Notes under the pieces: generated by a model
Told to the model about the DNA's origin: nothing
The model's input: only the letters and a program-made list of their open reading frames with translations
The model's database searches: none
Part shown: in pieces, positions 19,645 to 27,475 of the stretch
Layout: each line of letters starts with the position of its first letter
Position numbering within the stretch: position 1 is the stretch's first letter
Assembly: GCF_022662575.1 (NCBI RefSeq)
Contig: NZ_JALBFU010000001.1
Location: forward strand, 995,810 to 1,059,809
Origin: Luteimonas aquatica
GTDB lineage: Bacteria; Pseudomonadota; Gammaproteobacteria; Xanthomonadales; Xanthomonadaceae
Reading direction: 5' to 3'
Length of the DNA stretch: 64,000 nt
Made by a program: the position numbers and the translations under genes

Positions 19645-21624
19645 TCAGAGCCGCTCCTCGGCGACCGTGACCTGCATGCGCTTGCGCAGCGCCTCCACCA
19701 GCGTGTTGGCGTCCTCGCCGCCGACCAGCTGCGCGAACTGCTGCGACATCGCCATGCGCTGCGGCTCGCTGGCCTCCTTCGGATCGCCCGGCGTGACCTT
19801 GCTGACGGCGAAGACCACGATGCTGCCGTCCGGCAGCGCCACCTTGCCCGGCGAAACCTTGCCCGCCGCCGGCACCGGCGCCTCGAAGTAGGCGCGGGTC
19901 GCGTCCGCATCCGGGACCGGCGCCCCGCGCGGCACGCCGGGAACGTCCTGCGCGGCCAGCTTTTGCTCGGCGGCCACGGCCGCCAGCGTCTGGCCGGCAT
20001 TCACCTTGGCGATCATCGCCTCGGCCTGCGCCTCGGCCGCCTTGCGCCTGCGGTCGGCGCGGATCGCGGCGACCACCTTGTCCTTCACCTGCGCCAGCGT
20101 CTGCGCGCGCTCGGGCGCATGCTGCACCACGCGCAGGAAGACGTTGTGGTTGGGCGCGATCTCGATCGGATCGCTGACCGTGCCGTCCTGGATCAGCGTC
20201 TCGGAGAACGCCGCGCGCAGCACCGCCGGATTGGCGGCGACGCCGGTCGCCTGGCCGCGCCCGAACGGGCCCAGCTTCTGCACCGGCAGGTTGACCGCGG
20301 CCGCGGCCGGGGCCAGTGCCGTGGGGTTCTTCAGCACCTGGTCGTAGAACTTGGCGGTGAACTCGTTGAAGCTGCGCTCGCGCTCGCTCTCGGCGAACTC
20401 CTTCTCCAGCTGCGGGCGCGCCTCCTCGAAGGGCGTCTGCTTGCCGGTCTTTACCTCGCGCAGCTGGATGATGTGCCAACCGAACTCGCTCTTCACCGGC
20501 TGGCTGATCTCGCCCGCCTTCATCGCGAACAGCGCGGCCTCGAACGGCGCCACCATGGTGCCCTTCTCCACCCAGCCCAGGTCGCCGCCGTTGGGCTTGG
20601 AACCGGCGTCGTCGGAATTGGCGCGCGCCAGCGCCGCGAAATCGGCGCCCGGCTGCCGCGCCTGGGCGTCGAGCTTCTTCACCTTGTCCTCCGCCGCCTT
20701 CTGCGCCTTGGCGTCGGCGTCAGCCGCCACCTGCACCAGGATGTGCGAGGCCAGGCGCTGTTCGGGTTCCACGAAGCGCGCCTGCTCGGCGTCGTAGCGC
20801 TTGCGCAGGTCGTCGTCGCTCGGCGTCGCGTTCACCGCGAGCTTGCCGCCGTCGACGTCGACGTATTCGATGGTCACCGTCTCCTGCGCGCGGAACTCGG
20901 CCTGGTGCGCCTGGTACCACTTCTGCGCCTCGGCGTCGGACACCGGCGCGGTGTCCTCGGCCGGCAGCGGCACCACGGTGAACGCCACGTCGCGCTTCTG
21001 GCCGAGCAGCTTCAGCAGCCGCTCGGTTTCGGTGCCGGTGACGAACGCCGACTGCGCCAGCTGCGTGGGCAGCAGCGACTGCTGCAGCGAGTCGCGCATG
21101 CGCTGCTCGAAGGCGCGCGGCGTCAGCGGCGGCTGCTGCGCGGTCAGCGCCAGCTGGTAGCGCTGCGCGTCGAACTTGCCGTCGACCTGGAAGGCCGGGA
21201 TCGCCTGGATCGCATCGCGCACCTGCGCGTCGCCGATGGCCACGCCGGCGCGGCCGGCCGCGATCGACAGCACCTTCTCGTCGATCAGGCGATCGAGGGT
21301 CTTGCGCTTGTTGTCGACGCTCTCGAACTCGCGCGGGTCGAACTGCTCGCCCATCGCCTGGCGCTGCTGCTGGCGCGCCTGCTCGAAGGCGTTGCGGAAG
21401 TCGTCGACGTCGACCTCCTCGCTGTGCCACAGCAGGGCGCGCACCGGCCACCACGACGGCGCGGACGGCCACCAAGTCGGCGGCGCCTCGATCTTGGCCG
21501 CGTAGGTCACGTTGCGCTGGAACAGGTACTGCTCCATGCCGAAGAAGGCGAACGGCACGGTCAGCAGGCCGAGGATCACGGTGGCGATCCAGCCGGAGGT
21601 CTTGTCGCGGAGTTTCTGCAGCAT
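19645..21624 (-). CDS. ppiD: periplasmic folding chaperone PpiD (parvulin-like)
   Basis: 659 aa. N-terminal inner-membrane anchor [20 protein letters not shown] (about 10-29), then a SurA-like chaperone region. The parvulin PPIase domain runs from LASHILVQV to [43 protein letters not shown] (about 290-400), followed by a long C-terminal region. It assists folding of exported proteins at the Sec translocon. In relatives it follows hupB and tRNAs directly; here a 7.2-kb island separates them. Confidence 0.93.
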   Translation of the reverse strand: MLQKLRDKTSGWIATVILGLLTVPFAFFGMEQYLFQRNVTYAAKIEAPPTWWPSAPSWWPVRALLWHSEEVDVDDFRNAFEQARQQQRQAMGEQFDPREFESVDNKRKTLDRLIDEKVLSIAAGRAGVAIGDAQVRDAIQAIPAFQVDGKFDAQRYQLALTAQQPPLTPRAFEQRMRDSLQQSLLPTQLAQSAFVTGTETERLLKLLGQKRDVAFTVVPLPAEDTAPVSDAEAQKWYQAHQAEFRAQETVTIEYVDVDGGKLAVNATPSDDDLRKRYDAEQARFVEPEQRLASHILVQVAADADAKAQKAAEDKVKKLDAQARQPGADFAALARANSDDAGSKPNGGDLGWVEKGTMVAPFEAALFAMKAGEISQPVKSEFGWHIIQLREVKTGKQTPFEEARPQLEKEFAESERERSFNEFTAKFYDQVLKNPTALAPAAAAVNLPVQKLGPFGRGQATGVAANPAVLRAAFSETLIQDGTVSDPIEIAPNHNVFLRVVQHAPERAQTLAQVKDKVVAAIRADRRRKAAEAQAEAMIAKVNAGQTLAAVAAEQKLAAQDVPGVPRGAPVPDADATRAYFEAPVPAAGKVSPGKVALPDGSIVVFAVSKVTPGDPKEASEPQRMAMSQQFAQLVGGEDANTLVEALRKRMQVTVAEERL

Positions 21625-21755
21625 CGGAGCGCGCGGGCATCAGGGCGGACCGCGCAGTTTACCTATATTCAGCCGAAAAACCCCGTCCGGGCCGGCCGGG
21701 CGCGGGCCCGCCTGCGGCGAAGGATTCCCGGACGGCGGCCGGCGCCGGCGACCCG

Positions 21756-21788
21756 AAAAAGCGAAAGCCCCGCATTTCTGCGGGGCTT
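21756..21788 (-). terminator. terminator, presumably of the tRNA-Val/tRNA-Asp unit before island insertion
   Basis: A 10-bp perfect stem (AAGCCCCGCA / TGCGGGGCTT) with loop TTTC. On the minus strand it is followed by TTCGC and a TTTTT run. It sits 10 bp outside the left att copy, where the 3' end of the tRNA-Asp gene would lie without the island, so it probably ended that transcript. Confidence 0.75.
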
Positions 21789-21798
21789 CCGGGAACTC

Positions 21799-21816
21799 TG
21801 GCGGAGTGGACGGGAC
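21799..21816. repeat. att site, distal copy
   Basis: Identical over 18 bp to the 3' end of tRNA-Asp at 29001-29018; flanking bases differ on both sides. It is the expected product of integration at a tRNA 3' end. Confidence 0.92.
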
Positions 21817-21825
21817 ACAACTGCC

Positions 21826-21900
21826 AGTGTCCAGATCCCGCGCCGCTCCTAGCCTTTCACGCCTGGGCACCCGCAAAAAGTGCCCAACTGAGTGTCCAAG
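21826..21900. promoter_or_regulatory. integrase arm-type sites, left end
   Basis: AGTGTCCAGA at 21826 and an exact AGTGTCCAAG at 21891-21900, with a variant AGTGCCCAAC at about 21879. The same decamer occurs twice at the right end by the integrase start. Spaced, same-orientation copies inside both ends of the element are typical of arm-type integrase binding sites; the role is inferred. Confidence 0.6.
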
Positions 21901-22725
21901 TCTACCCCGCCCGCCCGTTTCGCGCGCGCCGCTCTCGTTTTCCTGTTGGAGACCCCTATGGATTGCTTGGGAATTGAGCAACCCGAAGGGGCTACGCCCC
22001 TTCCCACCCCGCCAGTTGCATGGCAGTAACGGCTTCCACAAGGCAACAGCTCTGGCCTTTGCCTCGGTCTCTGCTCTTAACCGCCGACCGACCGAGGCAA
22101 AGTCTCGCCCTGGCCGCTGATAAAGCGGCCTGGACGACCTTTGCCGGGTCGGTCTACCCCGCAGGGCGGAGGACCATCGTCGGCACGGTGATGCCTTGCT
22201 CTACACCGCTAGGCGAGTTCACGCGAGCAATCGCGCCAGGGCCAGGGTCTCGCCACCGGCTTGTGCCGGCGTCTCTCCCGTGGGCTTTGCCCCGTGGCCA
22301 GACCGTCGCCTGGCGCTTTCCTCTCTTGCCCTTCGCACGCCATAGCCGAACGAGACGGGGCACACGATCCCAGGCCAGCACATACCCCATGCCTGGAAGC
22401 CTCCGCGACGCACAAAGCCATGCTGCCGGTTGCGGGCATTCTCTCCCGCCGTTTAAAGCCGCCTTCCGCTTCCCTGCGGTCAGCCCCGGATTGTCACCGG
22501 GCGCGAGCTAATCGGACCACCGTGCGGCCGCCGGTGTCCTAGATCGGTTGCGAGGGAGTTGCGGGCTTCAGGATCGGCGCTAGATTGTTGCTTGGGGCCG
22601 ATGCCTGGGTGTGTAGCCGTGATCTACCACTCGCAGCCGTTGCTAGATACAACGCGCTGCCGCTTCAAAGACAGTAAGGCCGCCGCCGGATCTGTCAAAC
22701 GCCCCCGCATGCGGGGGCGTTGTTT
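21901..22725. other. hairpin-rich island segment without a convincing gene
   Basis: About 0.8 kb. Open frames here have no good ribosome sites and odd compositions (for example a Pro/Arg/Ser-rich one at 22020-22511). The DNA instead shows strong inverted repeats: GAAGGGGC/GCCCCTTC (21985-22003, 3-nt loop), a 13-bp pair at 22057-22069 and 22090-22102, GGCCGCT/AGCGGCC (22112-22130), and CCGGC-TTGT-GCCGG near 22256-22269. A plus-strand terminator ends the block at 22727. It could encode a structured RNA read on the plus strand, or be a decayed region. Confidence 0.4.
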
Positions 22726-22727
22726 TT
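22698..22727 (+). terminator. Rho-independent terminator (plus strand) inside island
   Basis: Stem AACGCCCCCGC / GCGGGGGCGTT around a palindromic centre (22698-22721), then G and TTTTT. On the minus strand no T-tract follows, so it serves a plus-strand transcript, yet no clear plus-strand gene lies upstream. It also overlaps the end of the 22726-23178 membrane gene region. Confidence 0.75.
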
Positions 22728-23178
22728 AAGGTGATGCAGCGCGCGTGATGCGGCCCGAATGGGCTCCTATGCCACTAACCATAGAGAACAAAATGGCCAC
22801 CGCGAGTGCGACTCCGCCACCTACAACAGCCTCTGTCGGAGCGTCATGTAGCTGTATGGGATCAGTAGCAGTCATACGAAAGAGCAGCCAAAGGCCGGCG
22901 CCTAGTGGAACTGAGATAGCACATAGCGTAGCGATAGATAGTCGCCCGAGCCTGCGAAGTAAGAGCGCCACGGGCAGGCCAACAATTACTACGCCTATGT
23001 ATGCGTAGATGAGTGCGACAATAGCGACTAAGGGGAACATGATTAAAGCATCTGTGAAAGAAACATAAATGGGCGGCTTGAGGAGTGATGCCAATGGAGC
23101 AGCCACAAAAGGGGCTATAAGTGGCCCAACTAGCGCACCTAGCCAAAGTGGGCGTTTGTGAGACTTGGGGTATGTCAT
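22726..23178 (-). CDS. multi-pass membrane protein, candidate immunity protein
   Basis: 150 aa, not matched to a named family. It has four or so hydrophobic segments (about residues 11-33, 43-75, 81-101, 117-139) and a basic N-terminus (MTYPKSHKRPLW), hence an inner-membrane protein. It begins 12 bp after the stop of the RHS-tip gene with a GAGGTGG ribosome site, and is less GC-rich than the chromosome. A small membrane protein directly behind a polymorphic-toxin tip gene is the usual position of an immunity gene; that role is inference. Confidence 0.65.
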   Translation of the reverse strand: MTYPKSHKRPLWLGALVGPLIAPFVAAPLASLLKPPIYVSFTDALIMFPLVAIVALIYAYIGVVIVGLPVALLLRRLGRLSIATLCAISVPLGAGLWLLFRMTATDPIQLHDAPTEAVVGGGVALAVAILFSMVSGIGAHSGRITRAASP

Positions 23179-23190
23179 TGCAGAGCCACC

Positions 23191-23853
23191 TCAGGGGCGT
23201 GGGCAGCTTGGAAATGGGCACCAGTTATAGATTGCATCCCCGGACCACCCCATATACTTATCCCATGTCGCGCCTCCAAAAACATTTGGATCTGCGCCAT
23301 ATCGCGTAAACACATCCCGATGGAATTGCCCGATATCTCTTACACGATCGAGCATAACTGGATTTAGCGGCGTAGCGCCGGCATTGTTCAATGCTGCGGC
23401 GTGAGCCCGCGCGAGTGCAACACGAATAGCATCCATTTTTTTATACATATCGTCGTATGCTGCGGGGCATGACTTCTCGCTTGTATTTTCCAGCAATGAA
23501 TTTGCCAATCTTGTGTTCGTTACCCCAGACATGAACCCTTGATTAGCAGCAACCTCTCCGGCGCGACATGCATATTTATCTCCGCCGCTACAGGCCGCTT
23601 GGTAATACAAGCTATAGTTCCCAGTGTTCGCGTAACCCTGTTCAGCGGGCGTAACCCAGCAGCCTCGCTGATCGCATGCCAAGCCAAGCCTATCCGTGAA
23701 GCTCACCGGATTGTTGTTCACATAGGCGTAGGTATTCGTTCCTCCGGCGAGGCCAATCGGATCTGATTGAACATATCGCGCAATGGCTGTGCCGCTGAGC
23801 GCGAGAAGTGACAGGGCTAACAGCCCATTTGCCATAGGCTTGAATTCGCTCAT
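23191..23853 (-). CDS. exported orphan RHS-core tip protein, candidate toxin
   Basis: 220 aa. A hydrophobic leader ([22 protein letters not shown] alternatives at 23853 and 23835) runs straight into the end of an RHS repeat core: [20 protein letters not shown], then [13 protein letters not shown] (residues 26-58). After this conserved hinge come about 160 variable residues with seven Cys in total (60, 65, 88, 96, 129, 212, 217), ending [10 protein letters not shown]. In full RHS proteins the hinge precedes a C-terminal toxin; here the large RHS shell is absent and a signal peptide replaces it. The C-terminal domain is not one I recognise. Confidence 0.75.
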   Translation of the reverse strand: MSEFKPMANGLLALSLLALSGTAIARYVQSDPIGLAGGTNTYAYVNNNPVSFTDRLGLACDQRGCWVTPAEQGYANTGNYSLYYQAACSGGDKYACRAGEVAANQGFMSGVTNTRLANSLLENTSEKSCPAAYDDMYKKMDAIRVALARAHAAALNNAGATPLNPVMLDRVRDIGQFHRDVFTRYGADPNVFGGATWDKYMGWSGDAIYNWCPFPSCPRP

Positions 23854-23910
23854 CGGTTAGCCCCCTTGTTGTGCCTTGGTGCGTCGAACGGTTTGTAAGT
23901 ATTTTGCATC

Positions 23911-24900
23911 CTAAGCTTGAGAGGGCATCGCCCAACCCAACGCTTCGGCCTTGCTGAACCAAAGATCGTTGTTGTGCCGTAGAGTTTCGTAGTCTTGCCG
24001 CTGGGCGGCGGGGATCGCCGCCGGGGATCGATACTTGGTGATGTAACGCTGCTCCAGCATCCGGAAATAGGCGTTGCCCTTCTGGAGCATCGCAAAGGTA
24101 TCTTTCGGATTGGCTTGGAGCAGAAGATCGGCAACTGCTATGCGACGGTTCTGCTGGCCCTGCTGTCCATAGAATTCCAAGAGCGTGCCAGCCATCACCC
24201 CAACCGCATCCCGCCTACTGAGTGGACGCAGGTAGATGCCGTTCTTCATTGCCAATGGCGTGATGCCATATTCCCGTTGATAGCTGCTGTCGAGCTTGAA
24301 GCCGCCACTGGTCGCTTCCACATTGACCCACTTGTTGTCGAACGGGTTGTGGAACTTGGCCAGCACATGCGTAGGGGCGGTTGCCAGAGTGATGTTCAAC
24401 CCTAATTTTTGGCCCAAGATGACCACGAGCATGGGCATCGAGACGCAATTGCCCTTGCGGGTTCGCAGATAGGTGGCAATGAGCTTGTTGCGAATGTTCT
24501 TACCGAAGGGATCGTCCAGGTCGTAGCTGAAAGGACGATAATCGTTCCAAGACCCCGGCTGGTATATGGAGGCCAACAGCAGTTCCATCTTGACCGCATC
24601 GTTTGCGCCAGCGGGGAAGCGGGCCTTGATGCGGGCCGTCAACGTGTCTAGTTGCCCGAGTGTGGCCGTCATGTCGATCTTGGGATCGATCATACGGTCA
24701 ACCGTCAGCTTGGCCTGGGCGAGATCAAGTTCGGCTTCCGGCTTTGCCAGGATTGCTCGCACTGGCGCAAGCGGGTCGGATTGGGGTGGCGCGGCCCAAG
24801 CAGCCCCAGTCGCGCTGAGTAAGAGCGCGAAGGTCCATGCCGTCAGCAGTCCGTCGATGGTTCGCCGTCCCCACATATCCTTAGCTCTCCCCCTGAACAA
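23911..24900 (-). CDS. exported transglutaminase-like (SirB1-type) protein
   Basis: 329 aa from the ATG at 24900 (a second ATG at 24876 gives a shorter leader). Signal peptide LLTAWTFALLLSATGAAWA. The transglutaminase/cysteine-protease core has Cys152 in TRKGNCVSMPMLVVILGQKL, His178 in APTHVLAKF and an acidic partner Glu195 in VNVEAT. The RKGNC-x-S-x-P block is like SirB1-family proteins. A helical C-terminal part follows. It stands 57 bp before the RHS-tip gene on the same strand. A protein-processing or cross-linking role in the periplasm is possible; substrate unknown. Confidence 0.78.
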   Translation of the reverse strand: MFRGRAKDMWGRRTIDGLLTAWTFALLLSATGAAWAAPPQSDPLAPVRAILAKPEAELDLAQAKLTVDRMIDPKIDMTATLGQLDTLTARIKARFPAGANDAVKMELLLASIYQPGSWNDYRPFSYDLDDPFGKNIRNKLIATYLRTRKGNCVSMPMLVVILGQKLGLNITLATAPTHVLAKFHNPFDNKWVNVEATSGGFKLDSSYQREYGITPLAMKNGIYLRPLSRRDAVGVMAGTLLEFYGQQGQQNRRIAVADLLLQANPKDTFAMLQKGNAYFRMLEQRYITKYRSPAAIPAAQRQDYETLRHNNDLWFSKAEALGWAMPSQA

Positions 24901-24941
24901 CGATACGCCCGTTCAATGCTGGCAGCAATTGGAATACCAGG

Positions 24942-25265
24942 CTACCGCTTGTTAGCCTTTTCAATGGCCGAAAGTATCTTGTCCTGCGCCTCTGAGGACA
25001 GCCTGGAGAAGCCGAGTATTGCGGCCGCGAGCCGCTCATCTGCCGTGAGCAGGTAGGCCAGCGGCACTCCGAGTTCGTGCGCCATGCGCTCGGCCGTTTC
25101 GATATCGGGCAGGTGCCGGCCCTTCTCGTAGCGGTTGATACGCGCCGAGGACACTTCCTCCGGCAGGCCCATCTTCACCCCCAAGCTGTATTGCGACAGG
25201 CCAAGCGCCTTCCTCGCCTCTTTCAGACGAATAGGAAGTATCGCGGCGGTGCGAAGCTTGGGCAT
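24942..25265 (-). CDS. XRE family transcriptional repressor
   Basis: 107 aa. HTH_3 domain: LKEARKALGLSQYSLGVKMGLP...SSARINRYEKGRHLPDIETAERMAHELGVPLAYLL (about 13-74), with a short helical C-terminus for dimerisation. It is the first gene of a leftward run with the transglutaminase-like, RHS-tip and membrane genes (41 bp to the next). A perfect palindrome 52 bp before its start is its likely operator, so it should repress itself and the divergent gene. Confidence 0.88.
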   Translation of the reverse strand: MPKLRTAAILPIRLKEARKALGLSQYSLGVKMGLPEEVSSARINRYEKGRHLPDIETAERMAHELGVPLAYLLTADERLAAAILGFSRLSSEAQDKILSAIEKANKR

Positions 25266-25316
25266 GCGGGAAGGGAAGATTTTCCCCTTCAGGATGCCTT
25301 CAGCGTTCCCAATACG

Positions 25317-25337
25317 ATACTTCGTTGAACGAAGTAT
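25317..25337. promoter_or_regulatory. candidate operator of the island XRE repressor
   Basis: ATACTTCGTT-G-AACGAAGTAT is a perfect inverted repeat with 10-bp arms, centred between the XRE gene and the divergent small membrane-protein gene. A second, shorter symmetry (GGGAA-GATT-TTCCC, 25273-25286) lies next to the XRE start. The arrangement fits bidirectional repression. Confidence 0.7.
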
Positions 25338-25378
25338 TTATCACATTGAACAACAAATTCCTAGCTGAGGGGGATCCG

Positions 25379-25651
25379 ATGGGCATGACTTGGGACGAAG
25401 AGCAGCAGCTTCAAAAGAAACTGCGCGGTGGCTGGATCGCGGCAGGAATAGGCAGTGCCTTTGCCGTGATCCGCTTCCTGTTCCCGATCACAGTGCTTGC
25501 GGCAGCCATCGGGGTCGGTAAGGGGATCGGAGCGATGACCTGGCCCGGCTATGCCGGCAAGGGCTGGAAGCTCATCGGGGCCTCGATCCTTGGCCCTATC
25601 GCGGTCTGGATTGGCCTCTTCGTGCTCTACGGGCTTGTGCTCCGAGATTAA
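25379..25651 (+). CDS. small two-TM membrane protein of unknown function
   Basis: 90 aa from the ATG at 25379, which has GCTGAGGGGG upstream; an in-frame TTG at 25325 lies within the operator and is unlikely. An N-terminal charged helix (MTWDEEQQLQKKLRGG) precedes two hydrophobic segments (WIAAGIGSAFAVIRFLFPITVLAAAIG and LIGASILGPIAVWIGLFVLYGLVL). No family recognised. It is divergent from the XRE run and overlaps the convergent recombinase gene by 4 bp. Confidence 0.6.
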   Translation: MGMTWDEEQQLQKKLRGGWIAAGIGSAFAVIRFLFPITVLAAAIGVGKGIGAMTWPGYAGKGWKLIGASILGPIAVWIGLFVLYGLVLRD

Positions 25652-26898
25652 CCCTGCGGGGACTTGGGGGCTTTGGGAATGGTCGGTGGTTTGTAATCCC
25701 ATGGCCGCGGCGGCTTGGCCTTGCGCTGGGCCGCTGCCATCGCCGACAAAGCGACCGTTACTGGGATGCTGGATCGCTTGCTCTGGTTCGGCAAGGTCTT
25801 GACCATGCGGACAGGGGCAGTCCCCTTTGCCGCTTCAAGCCGGACCGCACCGGAACTGCTGTTCCGATCGCCGTAATAGGACTGCGCCCGGTCCGTGCGA
25901 TGGCCAAGCCACATCGCCGCCGTGGCCCGATCCATCTTGGCCTTGGCGTCGCTGGCGCGGGCGTGACGATACGCATAGGGCGACAGCCCTGGCTGAGCTT
26001 CGCGCAGGGCACGCCGCACCGCCAACAGATCCGCATCGGTCAACTGGATACGAGTGCGGCCGGCTTTCGCCTCTTCGTGCAGTAGACCGATCGCAAGGGC
26101 GGACAGTCCAAACCGCTCCGCCGAAATCACCAGCATCCGCCGGGGCTGCCCTCGCACTCCATCCACCTTGGCCCCCTTGACCTCTAGGCCCAGCGCATCG
26201 CCGCGCGCGGTCAACCGCACACCGTTCTTCAACTCTTGTGGCCGCACCCCGAAGCAAGCGAACAATAAAGAGGCGACCTCAACCCGCGCCGCACGGCGGC
26301 GTTGCTGCGACAGCAGGAACAACAATTGATCGGGCGTGGGGGCAGTGCGGCTGGCGGCGCGTTTGCTTTTCCCGGCCTTTCTCTCCAATCCTGCGGCGCG
26401 TAGCGCCGCCGCCTTGGCGCCCCATGTCGGGCGATCCGGTTGAAGAAACAGAACATCGAAGACTGTGGCCCGTTGGAGCGCTCGGCCGGTCAGGTCGGCC
26501 ATACGGGCGTAGTCCTTGGCCTTGCGGGCGGCTTCCGATTGCCGCCGCAGTCCGCGGATGGCCTCGGCTTCGCAGTAGCGCCAGGCCGATCGCAGGAAAT
26601 TGAAATGCTGGAAGGTGGTGGCCTTGTCGGCGGGCGTCTTGCCTTCGGCCAGCATATCGGCATAGGCGCGACGATATCGGGCGATGGTGGGCGCGCTGGG
26701 ATTACGCTGACCTGCCTCCGCCAAGATCGCCTTGACGCGCCGGTCTGCCATGATGCCCGGATCATCGCCCGTGCGCTTGGCCTCGGCGATCACTTGGTCG
26801 GCGGCAGCGTTGATGGCGTCGGCATGGTGACGACGCAGCCAGACCGGCAGCCGGAGGCTGTCGGTCGCTGCTTCGTCGATGGTCTGCCTTGTCTTCAT
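25648..26898 (-). CDS. second tyrosine recombinase-like protein
   Basis: 416 aa. The catalytic domain of phage integrases is recognisable: Arg219 in LLFACFGVRPQEL, Lys candidates in LEVKGAKVDG, box II SPYAYRHARAS (Arg311, with Tyr308 where His is usual), then WLGHRTDRAQSYYGDR with His333 and Tyr341/342. N-terminal helical SAM-like region about 70-160, and a basic Pro-rich tail. It is separate from the tRNA-proximal integrase. It could help excision, act on another site, or be a domesticated DNA-binding protein. Confidence 0.75.
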   Translation of the reverse strand: MKTRQTIDEAATDSLRLPVWLRRHHADAINAAADQVIAEAKRTGDDPGIMADRRVKAILAEAGQRNPSAPTIARYRRAYADMLAEGKTPADKATTFQHFNFLRSAWRYCEAEAIRGLRRQSEAARKAKDYARMADLTGRALQRATVFDVLFLQPDRPTWGAKAAALRAAGLERKAGKSKRAASRTAPTPDQLLFLLSQQRRRAARVEVASLLFACFGVRPQELKNGVRLTARGDALGLEVKGAKVDGVRGQPRRMLVISAERFGLSALAIGLLHEEAKAGRTRIQLTDADLLAVRRALREAQPGLSPYAYRHARASDAKAKMDRATAAMWLGHRTDRAQSYYGDRNSSSGAVRLEAAKGTAPVRMVKTLPNQSKRSSIPVTVALSAMAAAQRKAKPPRPWDYKPPTIPKAPKSPQG

Positions 26899-27265
26899 CC
26901 GCTCGCCTGTTCACCGTTCTATTCGCGCTGGCTCTCGCCATCGCTCATGCTCGCGTTGCTCCCGCAACACTCGCGCGGCCTACGCTTGCGCTTCGGCCGT
27001 CGTCTTCTCGCTCCCGCTCGCCCCTACGCTTCGCTCCGGGGACAGACGACCCTCTTCCCGCCTTGGCTACTTCCCCGGCCAGCGGGGAAATATCCAATCT
27101 GGTCAGAGGGCATATTGTTGGTCAGTTCCTGACCAACAATATTTGAGAGCAACACCCTTCTACATTCACCTTGGCAGAAAACCGGCGACGCGCAAGCCCG
27201 CTCCCTTTTGGTCTCCGGAGACCTGCGCCCTTGCGCGTCTCCGGAGTTCTGCTATTCGATGGATC
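26899..27265. other. intergenic control region with nested inverted repeats
   Basis: 367 bp between the divergent second recombinase and a small RHH-like gene; no gene seen. The left half is pyrimidine-rich. The right half has TTCCCCG/CGGGGAA (27071-27089), the long repeat at 27112-27142, an IR pair GACGCGCAAG (27187-27196) / CTTGCGCGTC (27230-27239), and within it the palindrome GGTCTCCGGAGACC (27210-27223) whose core GTCTCCGGAG recurs at 27237-27246. It is probably an operator cluster or a recombination or nicking site. Confidence 0.5.
27112..27142. promoter_or_regulatory. long perfect inverted repeat, candidate operator
   Basis: ATATTGTTGGTCAG and its exact reverse complement flank a 3-nt centre (TTC), giving 14-bp arms. 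A further half-site TGGTCAG lies 8-14 bp to the left (about 27100). No T-tract follows on either strand, so an operator is likelier than a terminator. It is 124 bp before the small RHH-like gene. Confidence 0.6.
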
Positions 27266-27475
27266 ATGACCACAGCGACGAAACAGGCGCGCTACCGTGC
27301 TCGCAAGCTGGAAGAGTGCGAACGCCTCGATTTGTTTCTGGCGAAGCCAGCAGCACGCGAGCTGCGCCGACAGGCTAAGGCCGAAGGACGCCGTGCCGGC
27401 ATCCTTGCCGCCGATCTTCTCGCGGCGGCATTACTGAAGTCGCCCCAGCCGTGGCCCGCGTCGTCGGAAGATTAA
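27266..27475 (+). CDS. small basic protein, ribbon-helix-helix-like
   Basis: 69 aa from the ATG at 27266. After a basic N-terminus (TKQARYRARKLEECE), the pattern LDLFLAKPAARELRRQAKAEG followed by a hydrophobic helix AADLLAAALL resembles a ribbon-helix-helix fold, as in CopG/MetJ-type repressors. It ends 4 bp inside the convergent integrase gene. It may be the DNA-binding protein for the inverted repeats upstream. Not recognised as a named family. Confidence 0.5.
   Translation: MTTATKQARYRARKLEECERLDLFLAKPAARELRRQAKAEGRRAGILAADLLAAALLKSPQPWPASSED

Noticed and set aside
22020-22511. 163-aa plus-strand open frame in the island
   Set aside because: No ribosome site, Pro/Ser/Arg-rich composition and overlap with several strong hairpins; treated as part of a non-coding segment.
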